Part shown: positions 26,309 through 36,718 of the stretch, one piece after another
Layout: each line of letters opens with the position of its first letter
How positions within the stretch are numbered: the first letter of the stretch is position 1
From: Nocardioides sp. TF02-7
GTDB taxonomy: Bacteria > Actinomycetota > Actinomycetes > Propionibacteriales > Nocardioidaceae
Assembly (NCBI RefSeq): GCF_022437945.1
Contig: NZ_CP092535.1
Location: 2,294,001-2,358,000, forward strand
Direction of reading: 5' to 3'
DNA length: 64,000 bases
Made by a program: the position numbers and the translations under genes
Notes under the pieces: generated by a model
Told to the model about the DNA's origin: nothing
Database searches by the model: none
What the model saw: the letters and a program-made list of their open reading frames with translations, nothing else

Positions 26309-27466
26309 CTACCGGGCGAACGCCTCCCTGACCTGCGCCTCGTCGAGGCCGTAGTCGGCGAGGTCGTAGCGGTGCGCGGGCCGCGCCCGACCGGTCCGCG
26401 ACTCGCGGTCGATCCGCTCCACCGCGGCCCGGGCGGCGTCGCTCCACGGGATGCCGAAGGCGTCGTAGACCTTCGCGACCGTGCCCACCGGGTCGGCGAC
26501 GAACGCCCGGTAGTCGACGTCGACGAACTGGCCGGGGTCGTACGCCGGCCGCGCGTCGTGGAACCGGTGCCACGAGCGCGACAGCAGGTCGAGCTGGGTG
26601 CGGCCGATGCCGTCGCGGACGAAGGTGGTCGACGTCCCCGCCGTGGCCTCCGCCGAGAGGGAGCACGCCGATGCGAACGAGGTGACCGGGTCGCGGTGGG
26701 TCACCACGACCAGGGCGTCGGGGTAGACCTTCATCAGTGCGTCGAGCGCGACCAGGTGCGAGGGGTTCTTGAGCACCCAGCGCCGGTCGTGGTCGTGCAG
26801 GCCGATCAGCTGGAGGTTGCGGCGGTGCCGCTCGTAGGCGCCGGTCCAGTCCTGCTCGGCCAGCCACGCGGAGTACCTCGGCACGTCGGCGAGCGACTCG
26901 AACGAGATCGACCGGCCGGTCTGGCGCAGCAGCCGCCAGCACTCCTCCGGCGAGGTGGCGTCCATGTAGTGGATACCGAGGAACTCCGGGTTGGCGACGT
27001 GGTGGCGCCGGAAGGCGTCCTGCATCGCCGTGAACACCGGGTCGTCGGCCCAGGTGTAGCGCGGCGGCCGCGGCTGGGGGAACTCGGTGAGCCAGAGCTC
27101 GAGGCCCTGGTGGGCGGGGTCGGCGCAGAGCAGCCGGTGCAGCGCGGTGGTGCCGGTGCGCGGGAGGCCGACGACGAAGATCGGCCGCTCGACCGGCACC
27201 TGCGCGTGCTCGGGGAACTCCGCGAACCGCGCCTCGGTCAGCAGCCGGCCGACGAGCGCGCTCTTCACCTGGGCGCGGTGGAAGTAGTTGCCGACCGGCG
27301 TCAGCCCGGCCTCCGGCGAGGCGAGGTCGTCGACGAGGAGCCGCAGGCCCTCCTCGTGGTCGGTGCCGCCGAAGTCGGAGAGGCCGGTGGTGCGCACCGC
27401 GGCGGCCGCGATGTCGTCGTACGACCCGACGTCGGGGCGCTGCCGCGGCGCGGCCTCAGCCGCCAT
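26309..27466 (-). CDS. Sulfotransferase-family protein (Sulfotransfer_3 type)
   Basis: 385 aa, ATG at 27466. The 5'-phosphosulfate loop IFVVGLPRTGTTALHRLL contains the conserved Arg-Thr-Gly-Thr-Thr, and the 3'-phosphate region is ALVVVTHRDPVTSFASA. Together they bind PAPS. The family moves sulfate to hydroxyls or amines; mycobacterial relatives modify lipids and glycans. Its start overlaps the end of the SDR gene by 11 bp, so they are one operon. That operon is led by a KstR-like operator at 28252, which hints at sterol or lipid substrates; this is inference. Confidence 0.88.
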   Translation of the reverse strand: MAAEAAPRQRPDVGSYDDIAAAAVRTTGLSDFGGTDHEEGLRLLVDDLASPEAGLTPVGNYFHRAQVKSALVGRLLTEARFAEFPEHAQVPVERPIFVVGLPRTGTTALHRLLCADPAHQGLELWLTEFPQPRPPRYTWADDPVFTAMQDAFRRHHVANPEFLGIHYMDATSPEECWRLLRQTGRSISFESLADVPRYSAWLAEQDWTGAYERHRRNLQLIGLHDHDRRWVLKNPSHLVALDALMKVYPDALVVVTHRDPVTSFASACSLSAEATAGTSTTFVRDGIGRTQLDLLSRSWHRFHDARPAYDPGQFVDVDYRAFVADPVGTVAKVYDAFGIPWSDAARAAVERIDRESRTGRARPAHRYDLADYGLDEAQVREAFAR

Positions 27467-28241
27467 GGAACTCGCCGCAGTCGACGTTGAGCAGCTGCCC
27501 GGTCACCGCCGAGGCGAGGTCGCTGGCGAGGAACAGGGTCGCGCGGGCGACCTCGTCGGGGGTCGCGAGCCGCTTGAGGTCGGTCGGGGCCGCCTTCTCG
27601 GCGTAGACCTGCTCGTGGGTGCGGCCGGTCTCCGACGCGATCCAGTCGAAGTAGGCCTTGTTGACGTCCTCGTAGATGTACGACGGCGCGACGCTGTTGA
27701 CGCGGATGCCGCGCGGTCCGAGCTCGGTGGCGAGCGAGGACGCGAGGTGCGCCAGCGCGCCCTTCGACAGCTTGTAGCCGCTGTACTCGGGCTGGCTGCT
27801 GTGCACCACGCAGGAGTTGACCATGACCACCGACCCGCCGCTGGCGGCGAGGGCGTCGGCGAACAGCGCCGAGAGCCGCAGCGGCGCGAACACGTTGGTC
27901 TCGTTGGCCGCCCGCAGCGCGTCGAGGCCGACGGTGGTGATCGGGTCCATCGGCGGGATCCCGAACGCGTTGTTGACCAGGCAGTCCACCCGGCCGTACT
28001 CGTCGAGGGCGGCGTCGACGAGGCGCTCGCGGGCCGCCTCGTCGGTGATGTCGGTCGGTACGACGAGGGCACGCCGGCCGTGCTCGCGCACGACCGCGGC
28101 CATCTTCTCGAGCCGGCGCTCGGTGCGGCTCGCGAGCACCAGGTCGGCGCCCATCACCGCCGCCTGCTCGCCGAGGGCGCGGCCCAGGCCGGGCCCCACG
28201 CCGGAGAGCACGACCACCTTGTCCTGGAGGAGCGGGATCAC
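27456..28241 (-). CDS. Short-chain dehydrogenase/reductase (SDR)
   Basis: 261 aa, GTG at 28241. Classical SDR motifs: GVGPGLG (14-20) for the dinucleotide, NNA (90-92), catalytic Ser143 region and YxxxK at Y156-K160. The end LLNVDCGEFHGG is the usual C-terminal contact region. It likely oxidises or reduces a hydroxyl/keto group with NAD(P). It is first in an operon with the sulfotransferase. A KstR-like operator sits only 11 bp upstream of the start codon, so transcription probably starts very close to the GTG. Confidence 0.92.
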   Translation of the reverse strand: MIPLLQDKVVVLSGVGPGLGRALGEQAAVMGADLVLASRTERRLEKMAAVVREHGRRALVVPTDITDEAARERLVDAALDEYGRVDCLVNNAFGIPPMDPITTVGLDALRAANETNVFAPLRLSALFADALAASGGSVVMVNSCVVHSSQPEYSGYKLSKGALAHLASSLATELGPRGIRVNSVAPSYIYEDVNKAYFDWIASETGRTHEQVYAEKAAPTDLKRLATPDEVARATLFLASDLASAVTGQLLNVDCGEFHGG

Positions 28242-28251
28242 GCGGTCACAC

Positions 28252-28265
28252 TAGAACGTGTTCCA
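28252..28265. promoter_or_regulatory. KstR-like operator, site 1
   Basis: TAGAACGTGTTCCA fits the KstR consensus TnnAACnnGTTnnA exactly. It lies in the 83-bp divergent gap between the SDR operon and the aldo/keto reductase gene. The same 14 bases recur at 31219-31232. KstR is a TetR-family repressor released by sterol-derived CoA thioesters; other TetR repressors use related sites. Confidence 0.65.
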
Positions 28266-28324
28266 TTTCTGGTCGAGGGGTGACGCACGGAATACGGCCG
28301 GTCCGGCTGTGATTGCATCCCCTC

Positions 28325-29174
28325 GTGACCACTCCTGCCATCAAGCTCAACGACGACACGTCCATTCCGCAGTTCGGCCTCGGCGTCTGGATGGTGCCGC
28401 CCCCCGGAGACCGAGCGCGTGGTGTCCGACGCGCTCGAGGTCGGCTACCGCCACGTCGACACCGCGCAGATGTACGGCAACGAGGAGGGCGTCGGCGCCG
28501 CGCTCGCGAAGTCCGGCCTCGCGCGCGACGACGTCTACGTGACGACCAAGCTCAACAACAACCGGCACGAGAAGCAGGTCGCGAAGGACTCGCTCCGCGC
28601 GTCGCTCGACCGGCTGGGCCTCGACCGGGTCGACCTGTTCCTCATCCACTGGCCGCTGCCCACGCGCTACGACGGCGACTACGTCTCCACCTGGGAGGCG
28701 CTCCTCGAGCTGCGCGAGGAGGGGCTCACGACCTCCGTCGGCGTCTCGAACTTCCAGCCCGACCACCTCGACCGGATCGTCGAGGCGACCGGAGTCGCGC
28801 CCGTCGTGAACCAGATCGAGGTGCACCCCTACTTCGGCAACGAGGCGGCCCGCGCGGCCACCCGCCGGCACGGGGCGGAGGTGCAGGTCTGGTCGCCCCT
28901 CGGACAGGGCGGCGGCGAGCTCGACGACCCGGTCGTCGCCGAGGTCGCGCAGCGGCACGGCAAGACCCCGGCCCAGGTGCTGCTGCGCTGGGCGGTCGAC
29001 CGCGGTGACATCGTCTTCCCGCGGTCGCTGCGCAAGCAGCGGCTGGTGGAGAACTTCGACGTCTTCGACTTCGAGCTGAGCGCCGACGAGGTCGCCGCGA
29101 TCGCCGGCCTCGACAAGGGCGAGGCAGGGCGCCAGGGCCCGAACCCGTCGACCTTCGACTGGATCCCTAGCTGA
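28325..29174 (+). CDS. Aldo/keto reductase (one frame break)
   Basis: About 282 aa; GTG at 28325 (VTTPAIKLNDDTSIPQFGLGVW). Catalytic tetrad visible: D and Y in VDTAQMYGNEEG, K in TTKLNNN, H in LIHWPL. The end GIAGLDKGE.. and FPRSLRKQRLVEN are the NADPH-binding region of the AKR5-like bacterial branch. One extra C in the six-C run at 28400-28405 (near residue 26) breaks the frame; the true reading is VPPPETERVVSD. It shares the divergent gap holding the KstR-like site and may be in that regulon. Its stop overlaps the DUF1214 gene end by 8 bp. Confidence 0.88.
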
Positions 29175-30321
29175 TCATCCGCCGGGCCACCGCCCGCTGC
29201 CGGGCGGTGATCCGGGCGGCGTACTGCTCCGCCGTCAGCGGCGCGTAGTGGGGGAGGGCCGACGCGACGTCGTCGGCCCTCACCTTCTCCACCGTCGGGC
29301 CGTCGGCCGCCGTCAGGTCGCGTTCGAGCCGCTGCCAGCGCAGCATCATCGGACCGGTGCGGTGGCCGGTGGTCTCGAGCCAGTTGGCGATCGGCGCGCC
29401 ACCCGGCGGCCGCTCCGAGACGACGAACCGCAGGACGCCGTCGGGGTCGGTGACCGCCTGGGCCTTGGTCAGCGAGGTCTGGTGCGTCTCGTAGTCGGTC
29501 GAGGCGTACCAGTCCGAGCCGACCTGGATCGCCTGGTAGGTGCAGTCGTCGCAGCGCGGCACGCTGACGACGAGCGCCTCGTCCTCGGCGAGGTCGTAGT
29601 GGCCGATCGAGGAGAACTGCGACGACAGCCCGCCCGGGGTCCGGGCGGGGACGGTCAGCGTGTTGGCGGGCTCCTGGTACTGGAAGAAGTGCGGGAACGC
29701 GAACCAGGTCCGGATCGACCCGACCAGCGACCGCGCGGCCACGTCGTACTTCTTCGCCAGCAGCTCCCGGTTCGGCGGCCGGCGCGGCCGGCCCAGCGTG
29801 TCGGGGCGCTCGATCCAGAGCGTCCCGCGCTCCTCGGTGTCCCAGTCGTTGAAGACCTCGCGGACGATCATCGTCCTCGCGCCGGGCTCGGCGGTGTAGG
29901 TGAGCTCGAACGAGCCGTCGTCGGCGAGGTCGAGCTCGCGGTCGTCGAAGGCCAGCATGCTGGTGGCCGCCGCGTCGGCGGAGTAGCTGCCGCCCATGAC
30001 CTGGAACGACAGGTCGGCCGACGTCCCGCGCCGGCCGCGGACGACGTACTCCACGCCCTCCTTCAGGTAGGCGTGGAGGTAGACGGCGTCCGGGTTGTCG
30101 AGGCCCTGGCGGGAGAACTGGTGGGTGGGGTTGATGAACAGCGGGTGCTCGAGGTCGTAGTCGAACGCGGTCTGCACCGCCATCCGGATCCGGCCGGCCA
30201 GGTAGTCGTAGCCCTCGAGCCGGTCGGCCTCGGTGCGGATGAACGGCGCGTTCGCGACCAGCTCCTCCGCCTCCGCGATCGCGTCCTGCAGGACCTTGGT
30301 GAGACCGAGGGCCTCGCTCAT
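29167..30321 (-). CDS. DUF1214-domain protein
   Basis: 384 aa, ATG at 30321. C-terminal region matches the DUF1214 pattern (GHYDLAEDEALVVSVPR, YQAIQVGSDWYASTDYETH, LRFVVSERPPG, NWLETTGHRTGPMMLRWQ). The N-terminal half is of unknown fold (DPAYDLEHPLFINPTHQFSR-like region). Such proteins are frequent near lipid and sterol catabolic genes in actinobacteria, but no activity is established. It overlaps the upstream LLM gene by ATGA, so it is the second gene of that operon. No frame break. Confidence 0.85.
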   Translation of the reverse strand: MSEALGLTKVLQDAIAEAEELVANAPFIRTEADRLEGYDYLAGRIRMAVQTAFDYDLEHPLFINPTHQFSRQGLDNPDAVYLHAYLKEGVEYVVRGRRGTSADLSFQVMGGSYSADAAATSMLAFDDRELDLADDGSFELTYTAEPGARTMIVREVFNDWDTEERGTLWIERPDTLGRPRRPPNRELLAKKYDVAARSLVGSIRTWFAFPHFFQYQEPANTLTVPARTPGGLSSQFSSIGHYDLAEDEALVVSVPRCDDCTYQAIQVGSDWYASTDYETHQTSLTKAQAVTDPDGVLRFVVSERPPGGAPIANWLETTGHRTGPMMLRWQRLERDLTAADGPTVEKVRADDVASALPHYAPLTAEQYAARITARQRAVARRMIS

Positions 30322-31208
30322 CCGGCGACCTTCGCGATCACGTTCTCGGCGTACTGCTCGAGGTGCTTGACCTTCGTCTCGAGCGGCTCGGTGTCGGGGC
30401 CCTCGACGTAGGGCACCCGGAAGCCGACGATGCAGTCGGTGACGCCCTTGTCCGCGAGCCGCTTCACCCCGTCGGGGGTGTAGGCGTCGTAGGAGATCAC
30501 GTGCACCTCGAAGTCGTCGCGGGTGTCCCCCTCCTCCCGCCGGATCTCGGCGAGCCGGGCCAGCAGCCGGTCGAGCTCCTCGCCGTCACCGCCGGCGTGC
30601 ATCCACCCGTCGCCCTTGCGGACCGCGCGCCGCAGCGCGGCGTCGGAGTGCCCGCCGACGAGGATCGGGATCCTCTCGGTCGGGGCCGGGCACTGCTGCA
30701 GCGGCTCGAGCTCGTAGAGCTCCCCGGAGTAGCCGAAGAACGCCGGCTCCTCGCCGGGCTGCGTCAGCCCGCGCAGGATGTCGATGCACTCGTCCATCCG
30801 CTTGCCGCGCTTCTCCCACGGCACCCCGAGGGCCGCGAAGTCCTCCGGCCAGGGCGACAGCCCGACCCCGAGCCCGAGCCGGTTGCCGGACAGGAACGCC
30901 AGGGACGACGCCTGCTTGGCGACGAGGACCGGGGGACGCACGGGGAGCTTGAGCACGAACGGAGTCAGCCGCAGGGTGGTCGTCACCGCGAACAGGTGGG
31001 CGCAGAGCACCATCGTCTCGATGAACTCCTTGCCCCGGAGGAACTCGCGGTCGCCGGTGTCGGTGTAGGGGTAGCGCGCGTCGGACTCCTGCGGGTAGAT
31101 CAGGCTGTCGGCGACGGTCATCGAGGTGTAGCCCGCCGCCTCGCAGGCCTGGGCCAGCGGCGCGTAGTAGTCGGCGTGGGTCATGCCCTCGGCGAAGGAG
31201 AAGCGCAT
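30318..31208 (-). CDS. LLM-class F420-dependent oxidoreductase
   Basis: 296 aa, ATG at 31208. Luciferase-like TIM barrel: YAPLAQACEAAGYTSMTVADSL, LRLTPFVLKLPVRPPVLVAKQASSLAFLSGNRLGLGVGLSPWPEDFAALGV is the central sheet, and PILVGGHSDAALRRAVRKGDGW the cofactor phosphate region. The style is that of TIGR03619-like F420 enzymes rather than FMN monooxygenases. Probably reduces or oxidises a lipid-like substrate with F420. First gene of an operon with DUF1214. A KstR-like operator lies 11 bp upstream. Intact. Confidence 0.9.
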   Translation of the reverse strand: MRFSFAEGMTHADYYAPLAQACEAAGYTSMTVADSLIYPQESDARYPYTDTGDREFLRGKEFIETMVLCAHLFAVTTTLRLTPFVLKLPVRPPVLVAKQASSLAFLSGNRLGLGVGLSPWPEDFAALGVPWEKRGKRMDECIDILRGLTQPGEEPAFFGYSGELYELEPLQQCPAPTERIPILVGGHSDAALRRAVRKGDGWMHAGGDGEELDRLLARLAEIRREEGDTRDDFEVHVISYDAYTPDGVKRLADKGVTDCIVGFRVPYVEGPDTEPLETKVKHLEQYAENVIAKVAG

Positions 31209-31218
31209 GCCGCCACGT

Positions 31219-31232
31219 TAGAACGTGTTCCA
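31219..31232. promoter_or_regulatory. KstR-like operator, site 2
   Basis: TAGAACGTGTTCCA, identical to the site at 28252-28265 and likewise 11 bp from the start codon of the minus-strand gene. It sits in the 54-bp divergent gap between the LLM gene and the Ddn-like gene, so it could control both. Followed by GTTTTCGG on the plus strand. The match to TnnAACnnGTTnnA is complete. Confidence 0.65.
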
Positions 31233-31262
31233 GTTTTCGGGAAGGTCTGCCAGGGTGTCGGC

Positions 31263-31752
31263 ATGGCAGCGACGAAGGAGAGGCCGCCGGGCCTGGACTC
31301 CCCGGTCACCGCGCGGGTCATCAAGTACGGCGCCCGCCTCCACGTGCCGGTCTTCCGGCTGACCAACGGCCGGATCGGCAGCCGGTGGCGGATCGGAGCG
31401 GGCTGGCGCAAGCCGGTGCCGACCCTGCTCCTCGACCACGTCCGGACGGCGCAGCGGCAGGCGGTTCACCACGCCGCTGCTCTACCTCCGCGACGGCGAC
31501 CGGCTGGCGGTCGTCGCGTCCCAGGGCGGACTCCCCCGCCACCCGCAGTGGTTCCACAACCTCGAGGCGCACCCCGACACGACGGTCGCGCTGCGCGGCG
31601 AGCGGTCGCGTCGGGTCCGGGCGCGGGTCGCGGACCCGGCGGAGCGCGCCGCGCTGTGGCCGCGGCTCGTGGAGCTGTACGCCGACTTCGAGAGCTACCA
31701 GGCCTGGACCGACCGGGAGATCCCGGTCGTCGTCCTCGACCCCCGAGGCTGA
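31263..31752 (+). CDS. Deazaflavin (F420)-dependent nitroreductase-family protein, Ddn type (one frame break)
   Basis: About 162 aa, ATG at 31263. Split-barrel F420 family: KPVPTLLLDHVGRRSGRRFTTPLLY (after repair), DGDRLAVVASQGGLPRHPQWFHNLEAHPD and RVRARVADPAERAALWPRLVELY. One extra C at 31442-31443 breaks the frame; the reading above assumes its removal. Ddn-like proteins reduce nitro compounds and quinones with reduced F420. Its gap with the F420-dependent LLM gene holds the KstR-like site, so the two may be co-regulated. Confidence 0.85.
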
Positions 31753-31793
31753 CCGCCGGGAAGAAACCGGCGGGCCGACGACATGGATGAGAC

Positions 31794-32231
31794 ATGGACA
31801 TCGCAGAGCTGAGCGACCGCGCGGAGATCAACGACGCCCTGGTGCGCTACACGATCGCGGTCGACACCGGGGAGTGGGACCGGCTCGACACCGTCTTCAC
31901 GCCGGACGCGCGGATCGACTACTCCGAGACCGGCGGCACCAGCGGCGGCTACCCCGAGGTCAAGGCCTGGCTGGCCGAGAACCTGCCGGCGTTCTCCGCC
32001 AAGCGGATGCACACGCTCGGCCAGGTCGCGATCTCGTTCGCCAACACCCGCGACGAGGCGCGGGTGACGGCGTACTTCCACAACCCGATGGTCGTCGCCG
32101 GGTCCGGCGGCGACGACGCCGAGCGGCTGGTCGAGGTGGGCGGCCTCTACCACCACACCTTCGTCCGCACCGAGGCCGGGTGGCGCTCCCGGCGCCTGCA
32201 CGAGCAGCTGGTCTGGACCCGCGGCTTCTGA
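31794..32231 (+). CDS. SnoaL/NTF2-like protein
   Basis: 145 aa, ATG at 31794. SnoaL_4-type sequence: DRAEINDALVRYTIAVDTGEWDRLDTVFTPDARIDYSETGG at the start is the hallmark, then HTLGQVAISFANTRDEARVTAYFHNP and a closing strand WRSRRLHEQLVWTRGF. The cone-shaped fold can act as a polyketide cyclase, dehydratase or ketosteroid-isomerase-like enzyme. Its position 42 bp after the Ddn gene puts it at the end of the redox cluster. No catalytic assignment is certain. Confidence 0.87.
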   Translation: MDIAELSDRAEINDALVRYTIAVDTGEWDRLDTVFTPDARIDYSETGGTSGGYPEVKAWLAENLPAFSAKRMHTLGQVAISFANTRDEARVTAYFHNPMVVAGSGGDDAERLVEVGGLYHHTFVRTEAGWRSRRLHEQLVWTRGF

Positions 32232-32285
32232 GCCCCCGCGCGGGACGGTTTGGCCCGGCTTGGCCGCGTCGACCACAATGGCGCG

Positions 32286-32891
32286 GTGACCGAGCAGCAG
32301 GAGAAGCGCGACAACCCCGTGGTGTCGGGCTTGGTCGCGCTGCTCGCGGTCGGGCTGTCCGTGGGGCTGGTGCTGGCCGGCGTCGCGCTCGTCGCCACCC
32401 GGATGCTCGGCCTCGGCGACGACGGCGAGGCCTCGGCCGACGGCACCGGTGAGAGGGAGAGCCTCTACCTGCCGCCGCCGGCCAAGACCACGGCCGCCGG
32501 CCCGGTCGTCACCCTCAACACCGAGGCGCCCGGCGACGAGACCGACGACACGGACGACGAGGGGCGACGAGGACGGCGACGCCGACGACGAGAAGTCGGA
32601 GAAGGCGACCAAGAAGCCGAAGACGGAGATCGTGCTCCAGGCCGGCCAGACCGCCGTCGGCAGCTTCGAGCGGATCGACCTCACCGGGGTCTACCCCGGC
32701 GGTGAGGAGCGACGCTGCAGGTGCAGCGGTTCGAGGGCGGCCGGTGGGCCGACTTCGCCGCGACCGTCCCGGTCAGCGGCGAGACCTTCAGCACCTACGT
32801 GCAGTCGGCCCAGACCGGCGTCAACCGGTTCCGGGTCGTCGACAACACCAGCGGCGAGGCGTCCAACCAGGTCCGCATCCGCGTCGGCTGA
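32286..32891 (+). CDS. Membrane-anchored hypothetical protein (two compensating frame breaks)
   Basis: About 201 aa, GTG at 32286. One N-terminal membrane segment (LVALLAVGLSVGLVLAGVALVA), an acidic Asp/Glu/Lys linker (residues about 60-115), and an outer beta-rich domain (EIVLQAGQTAVGSFERIDLTGVYPG, RFEGGRWADFAATVPVSG, NRFRVVDNTSGEASNQVRIRVG). The outer part looks like a small Ig-like/fibronectin-like sheet. One base is extra at 32561-32564 and one missing near 32705-32710; both flanks are in the same frame. It is convergent with the peptidase gene. Family not recognised. Confidence 0.62.
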
Positions 32892-32903
32892 CGCCCGGCC
32901 GCG

Positions 32904-33950
32904 TCACCGCAGCCAGGCCAGCACCACCCGCGCGGTCCGCTCCAGCTGCGCCCGGCTGACGACGGAGGGCACGTCGCCGGCGGAGTGGTAGCCGGCGTAG
33001 GGCGTGCTGCCCAGCCGGACGCCGGGGAGCCCGGCACGGACGAAGGACCAGTGGTCGCTGGAGCGCTGGCCGCCCTCGACGACGTACGGCGCCCCGGCGC
33101 GCTCCGCCGCACGGACCAGCTCGGCGCGGAGCGGGTCGCCGTCGTCGGGGCTGCCGATCACGACGGCCGGCCCGACGCCGACCCGGTCCAGCGACACCAT
33201 CCCGCGCAGCGACCGCCGCTGCGCGGGCGACAGCGCGTCGACGTAGGCCCGCGAGCCGTAGTGGTGGTCGTCGTCGCCCGGCCCGCGAGGCTCCTCGGCG
33301 CCGAACGCGACGAGGACGACCGGCAGCCGGGTGCGGCGCTCCGCGAGCGCCTCGGCCACGGCGAGGAGCACCCCGATCCCGGAGGCGTTGTCCTCCGCGC
33401 CCGGGGCCTGGGGCACCGTGTCGAGGTGGGCGCCGACCGCCAGCCACGGCCGTCCCGGCCGGGCCGTGCCGCGCGTCGCGACCAGGTTGACCGAGCGGCC
33501 GGCGTCGACCGGCACGCCCCACGAGACGCCGCCCGGCACCGGGAACCGTTGCCGCGCCACCTGCCAGCCGTGCTCGCGGAGCCGCGCCTCGACCCATGCG
33601 GCGGCTCGCAGGTAGGCCCGCGAGGTGCCGTGCCGGGGGCCGATCCGGCCGGCCAGCGTCGTGACGGCCTCGACCGCGGTGCGGACCCGGGCGTCCCCGG
33701 GCGAGACCCGCGGCGGCCGGGGTGGGGCGGGGGAGGACGACGGGGGCTCACCGGTGCTGGTCGGGTCGGTCGGGCGGGCCGTGCCGGTCGGGCTGGTGGT
33801 GGCGGTCGGGCTGCCCGGGGAGGAGGGAGCGGTCGCGGGCCCGTCGTCGGCGGTGCAGGCCGCGGCCGCCGCGAGCGCGACGACCAGGGCCGTCGCGGCG
33901 GCGACCCGTCGAGCCCTGGGAGCCCGGGGAGCCCGGTCCGACCTGCGCAC
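32904..33950 (-). CDS. M28-family metallopeptidase, lipoprotein
   Basis: 348 aa. GTG at 33950 chosen; a longer frame would run across the HAIR site of dnaK. Signal peptide with lipobox AAAAC, then a Ser/Thr/Pro-rich linker, then an M28 domain: metal ligands in GAHLDTVPQAPGAEDNASG (H, D), general-base Glu in FGAEEPRG, and H in YHSAGDVPS. Two Zn ions are expected. Likely a secreted aminopeptidase tethered to the membrane. It is divergent from dnaK; their starts are 122 bp apart. Confidence 0.88.
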   Translation of the reverse strand: MRRSDRAPRAPRARRVAAATALVVALAAAAACTADDGPATAPSSPGSPTATTSPTGTARPTDPTSTGEPPSSSPAPPRPPRVSPGDARVRTAVEAVTTLAGRIGPRHGTSRAYLRAAAWVEARLREHGWQVARQRFPVPGGVSWGVPVDAGRSVNLVATRGTARPGRPWLAVGAHLDTVPQAPGAEDNASGIGVLLAVAEALAERRTRLPVVLVAFGAEEPRGPGDDDHHYGSRAYVDALSPAQRRSLRGMVSLDRVGVGPAVVIGSPDDGDPLRAELVRAAERAGAPYVVEGGQRSSDHWSFVRAGLPGVRLGSTPYAGYHSAGDVPSVVSRAQLERTARVVLAWLR

Positions 33951-34011
33951 GGGATCAACGTCCCACACGGGAACAACCCCGGGCGCCGGGCGCGTTGGAC
34001 CGTGTGACAAA

Positions 34012-34032
34012 CTTGAGCCAGATCGACTCAAC
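34012..34032 (+). promoter_or_regulatory. HAIR operator for HspR, upstream of dnaK
   Basis: CTTGAGC-N7-ACTCAAC, matching the HspR-associated inverted repeat CTTGAGT-N7-ACTCAAG at 12 of 14 arm positions. It ends 39 bp before the dnaK ATG. HspR, encoded at the end of the same operon, is expected to bind here with DnaK as co-repressor, giving autorepression that is lifted when DnaK is titrated by misfolded protein. Confidence 0.9.
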
Positions 34033-34071
34033 TAAGTTGCTTCGGCTCCGAGAGCAAGGGGAGGAACCACC

Positions 34072-35922
<1,851 letters not shown>

Positions 35923-35926
<4 letters not shown>

Positions 35927-36588
35927 CCGACGACCACACCAAGTCCGAGCAGGGTGGGCAGACGGGGCAGCCCGAGGCGACGCCGGCGGACGCGGCGCCC
36001 GACCAGCAGCCGGCCGAGGAGCCGGCGGCCGACGCGGCCGCCGGCGCCTCGCCGGAGGCCGACGAGCTGACCGTCACCCGGATCGAGCTGGAGGAGCGCA
36101 CGCTGGACCTGCAGCGGCTCCAGGCCGAGTACCTCAACTACAAGCGACGGGTCGAGCGCGACCGGGAGCTGGTCCGCGAGAACGCGACGTACGCCGCGCT
36201 CGTGCCGATCATCGAGGTCCTCGACACCATCGACCGGGCCCGCGAGCACGAGCCGCTCGAGGGCGGCTTCCGGGCCGTGGCCGAGCAGCTCGAGCGGGTG
36301 GTGGCCAACCTCGGCCTGGCCAAGTTCGGCGAGGTCGGCGACGCCTTCGACCCGACGGTGCACGAGGCGCTCTCGCACATCGGCACCGACCCGGACGTGC
36401 AGGTGACCACCTGCAAGGTGGTCGCGAAGGCCGGCTACAAGATCGGCGACCGTGTCGTGCGCGCGGCGCAGGTGCTCGTCGTCGATCCCGCCGAGCCCGC
36501 CGAGCCCGCCGAGCCCACGGAGCCCACGGAGCCCACAGGGCCTGCCGGGTCGGAAGAGCAGGCCGAGGAGCAGTCGGCGGAGGGTTGA
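35923..36588 (+). CDS. grpE: Nucleotide exchange factor GrpE
   Basis: 221 aa, GTG at 35923 overlapping the dnaK stop. Long acidic, disordered head, central coiled coil ([31 protein letters not shown]) and beta-wing domain ([46 protein letters not shown]). It releases ADP from DnaK as a dimer. The C-terminus has a short Glu-Pro-Ala/Thr repeat ([14 protein letters not shown]) from near-identical 9-base units, longer than in most GrpE proteins. Intact frame. Confidence 0.95.
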
Positions 36589-36676
36589 GTGGGCACTTCT
36601 GCAGCGCCGAGTGGGGGTTTCTGCTCGAGTCGATCGACGGAAATCCCCCCACTCGGGCGTGCAGAAGTCACCATTC
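36589..36676. repeat. About 88-bp palindrome between grpE and dnaJ
   Basis: The outer arms pair: GCACTTCTGCA on the left, TGCAGAAGT on the right, then CCGAGTGGGGG against CCCCCCACTCGG. The centre (36621-36640) is a weak stem. It sits within the operon after the grpE stop, in a 130-bp gap that is unusually long for this operon. It may slow or partly end transcription before dnaJ, or be a mobile palindrome like the one at 1119. Confidence 0.75.
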
Positions 36677-36718
36677 GACCCTGGAGAAGTACCCATTCAA
36701 CGACAGGGGAGGTGTGCG

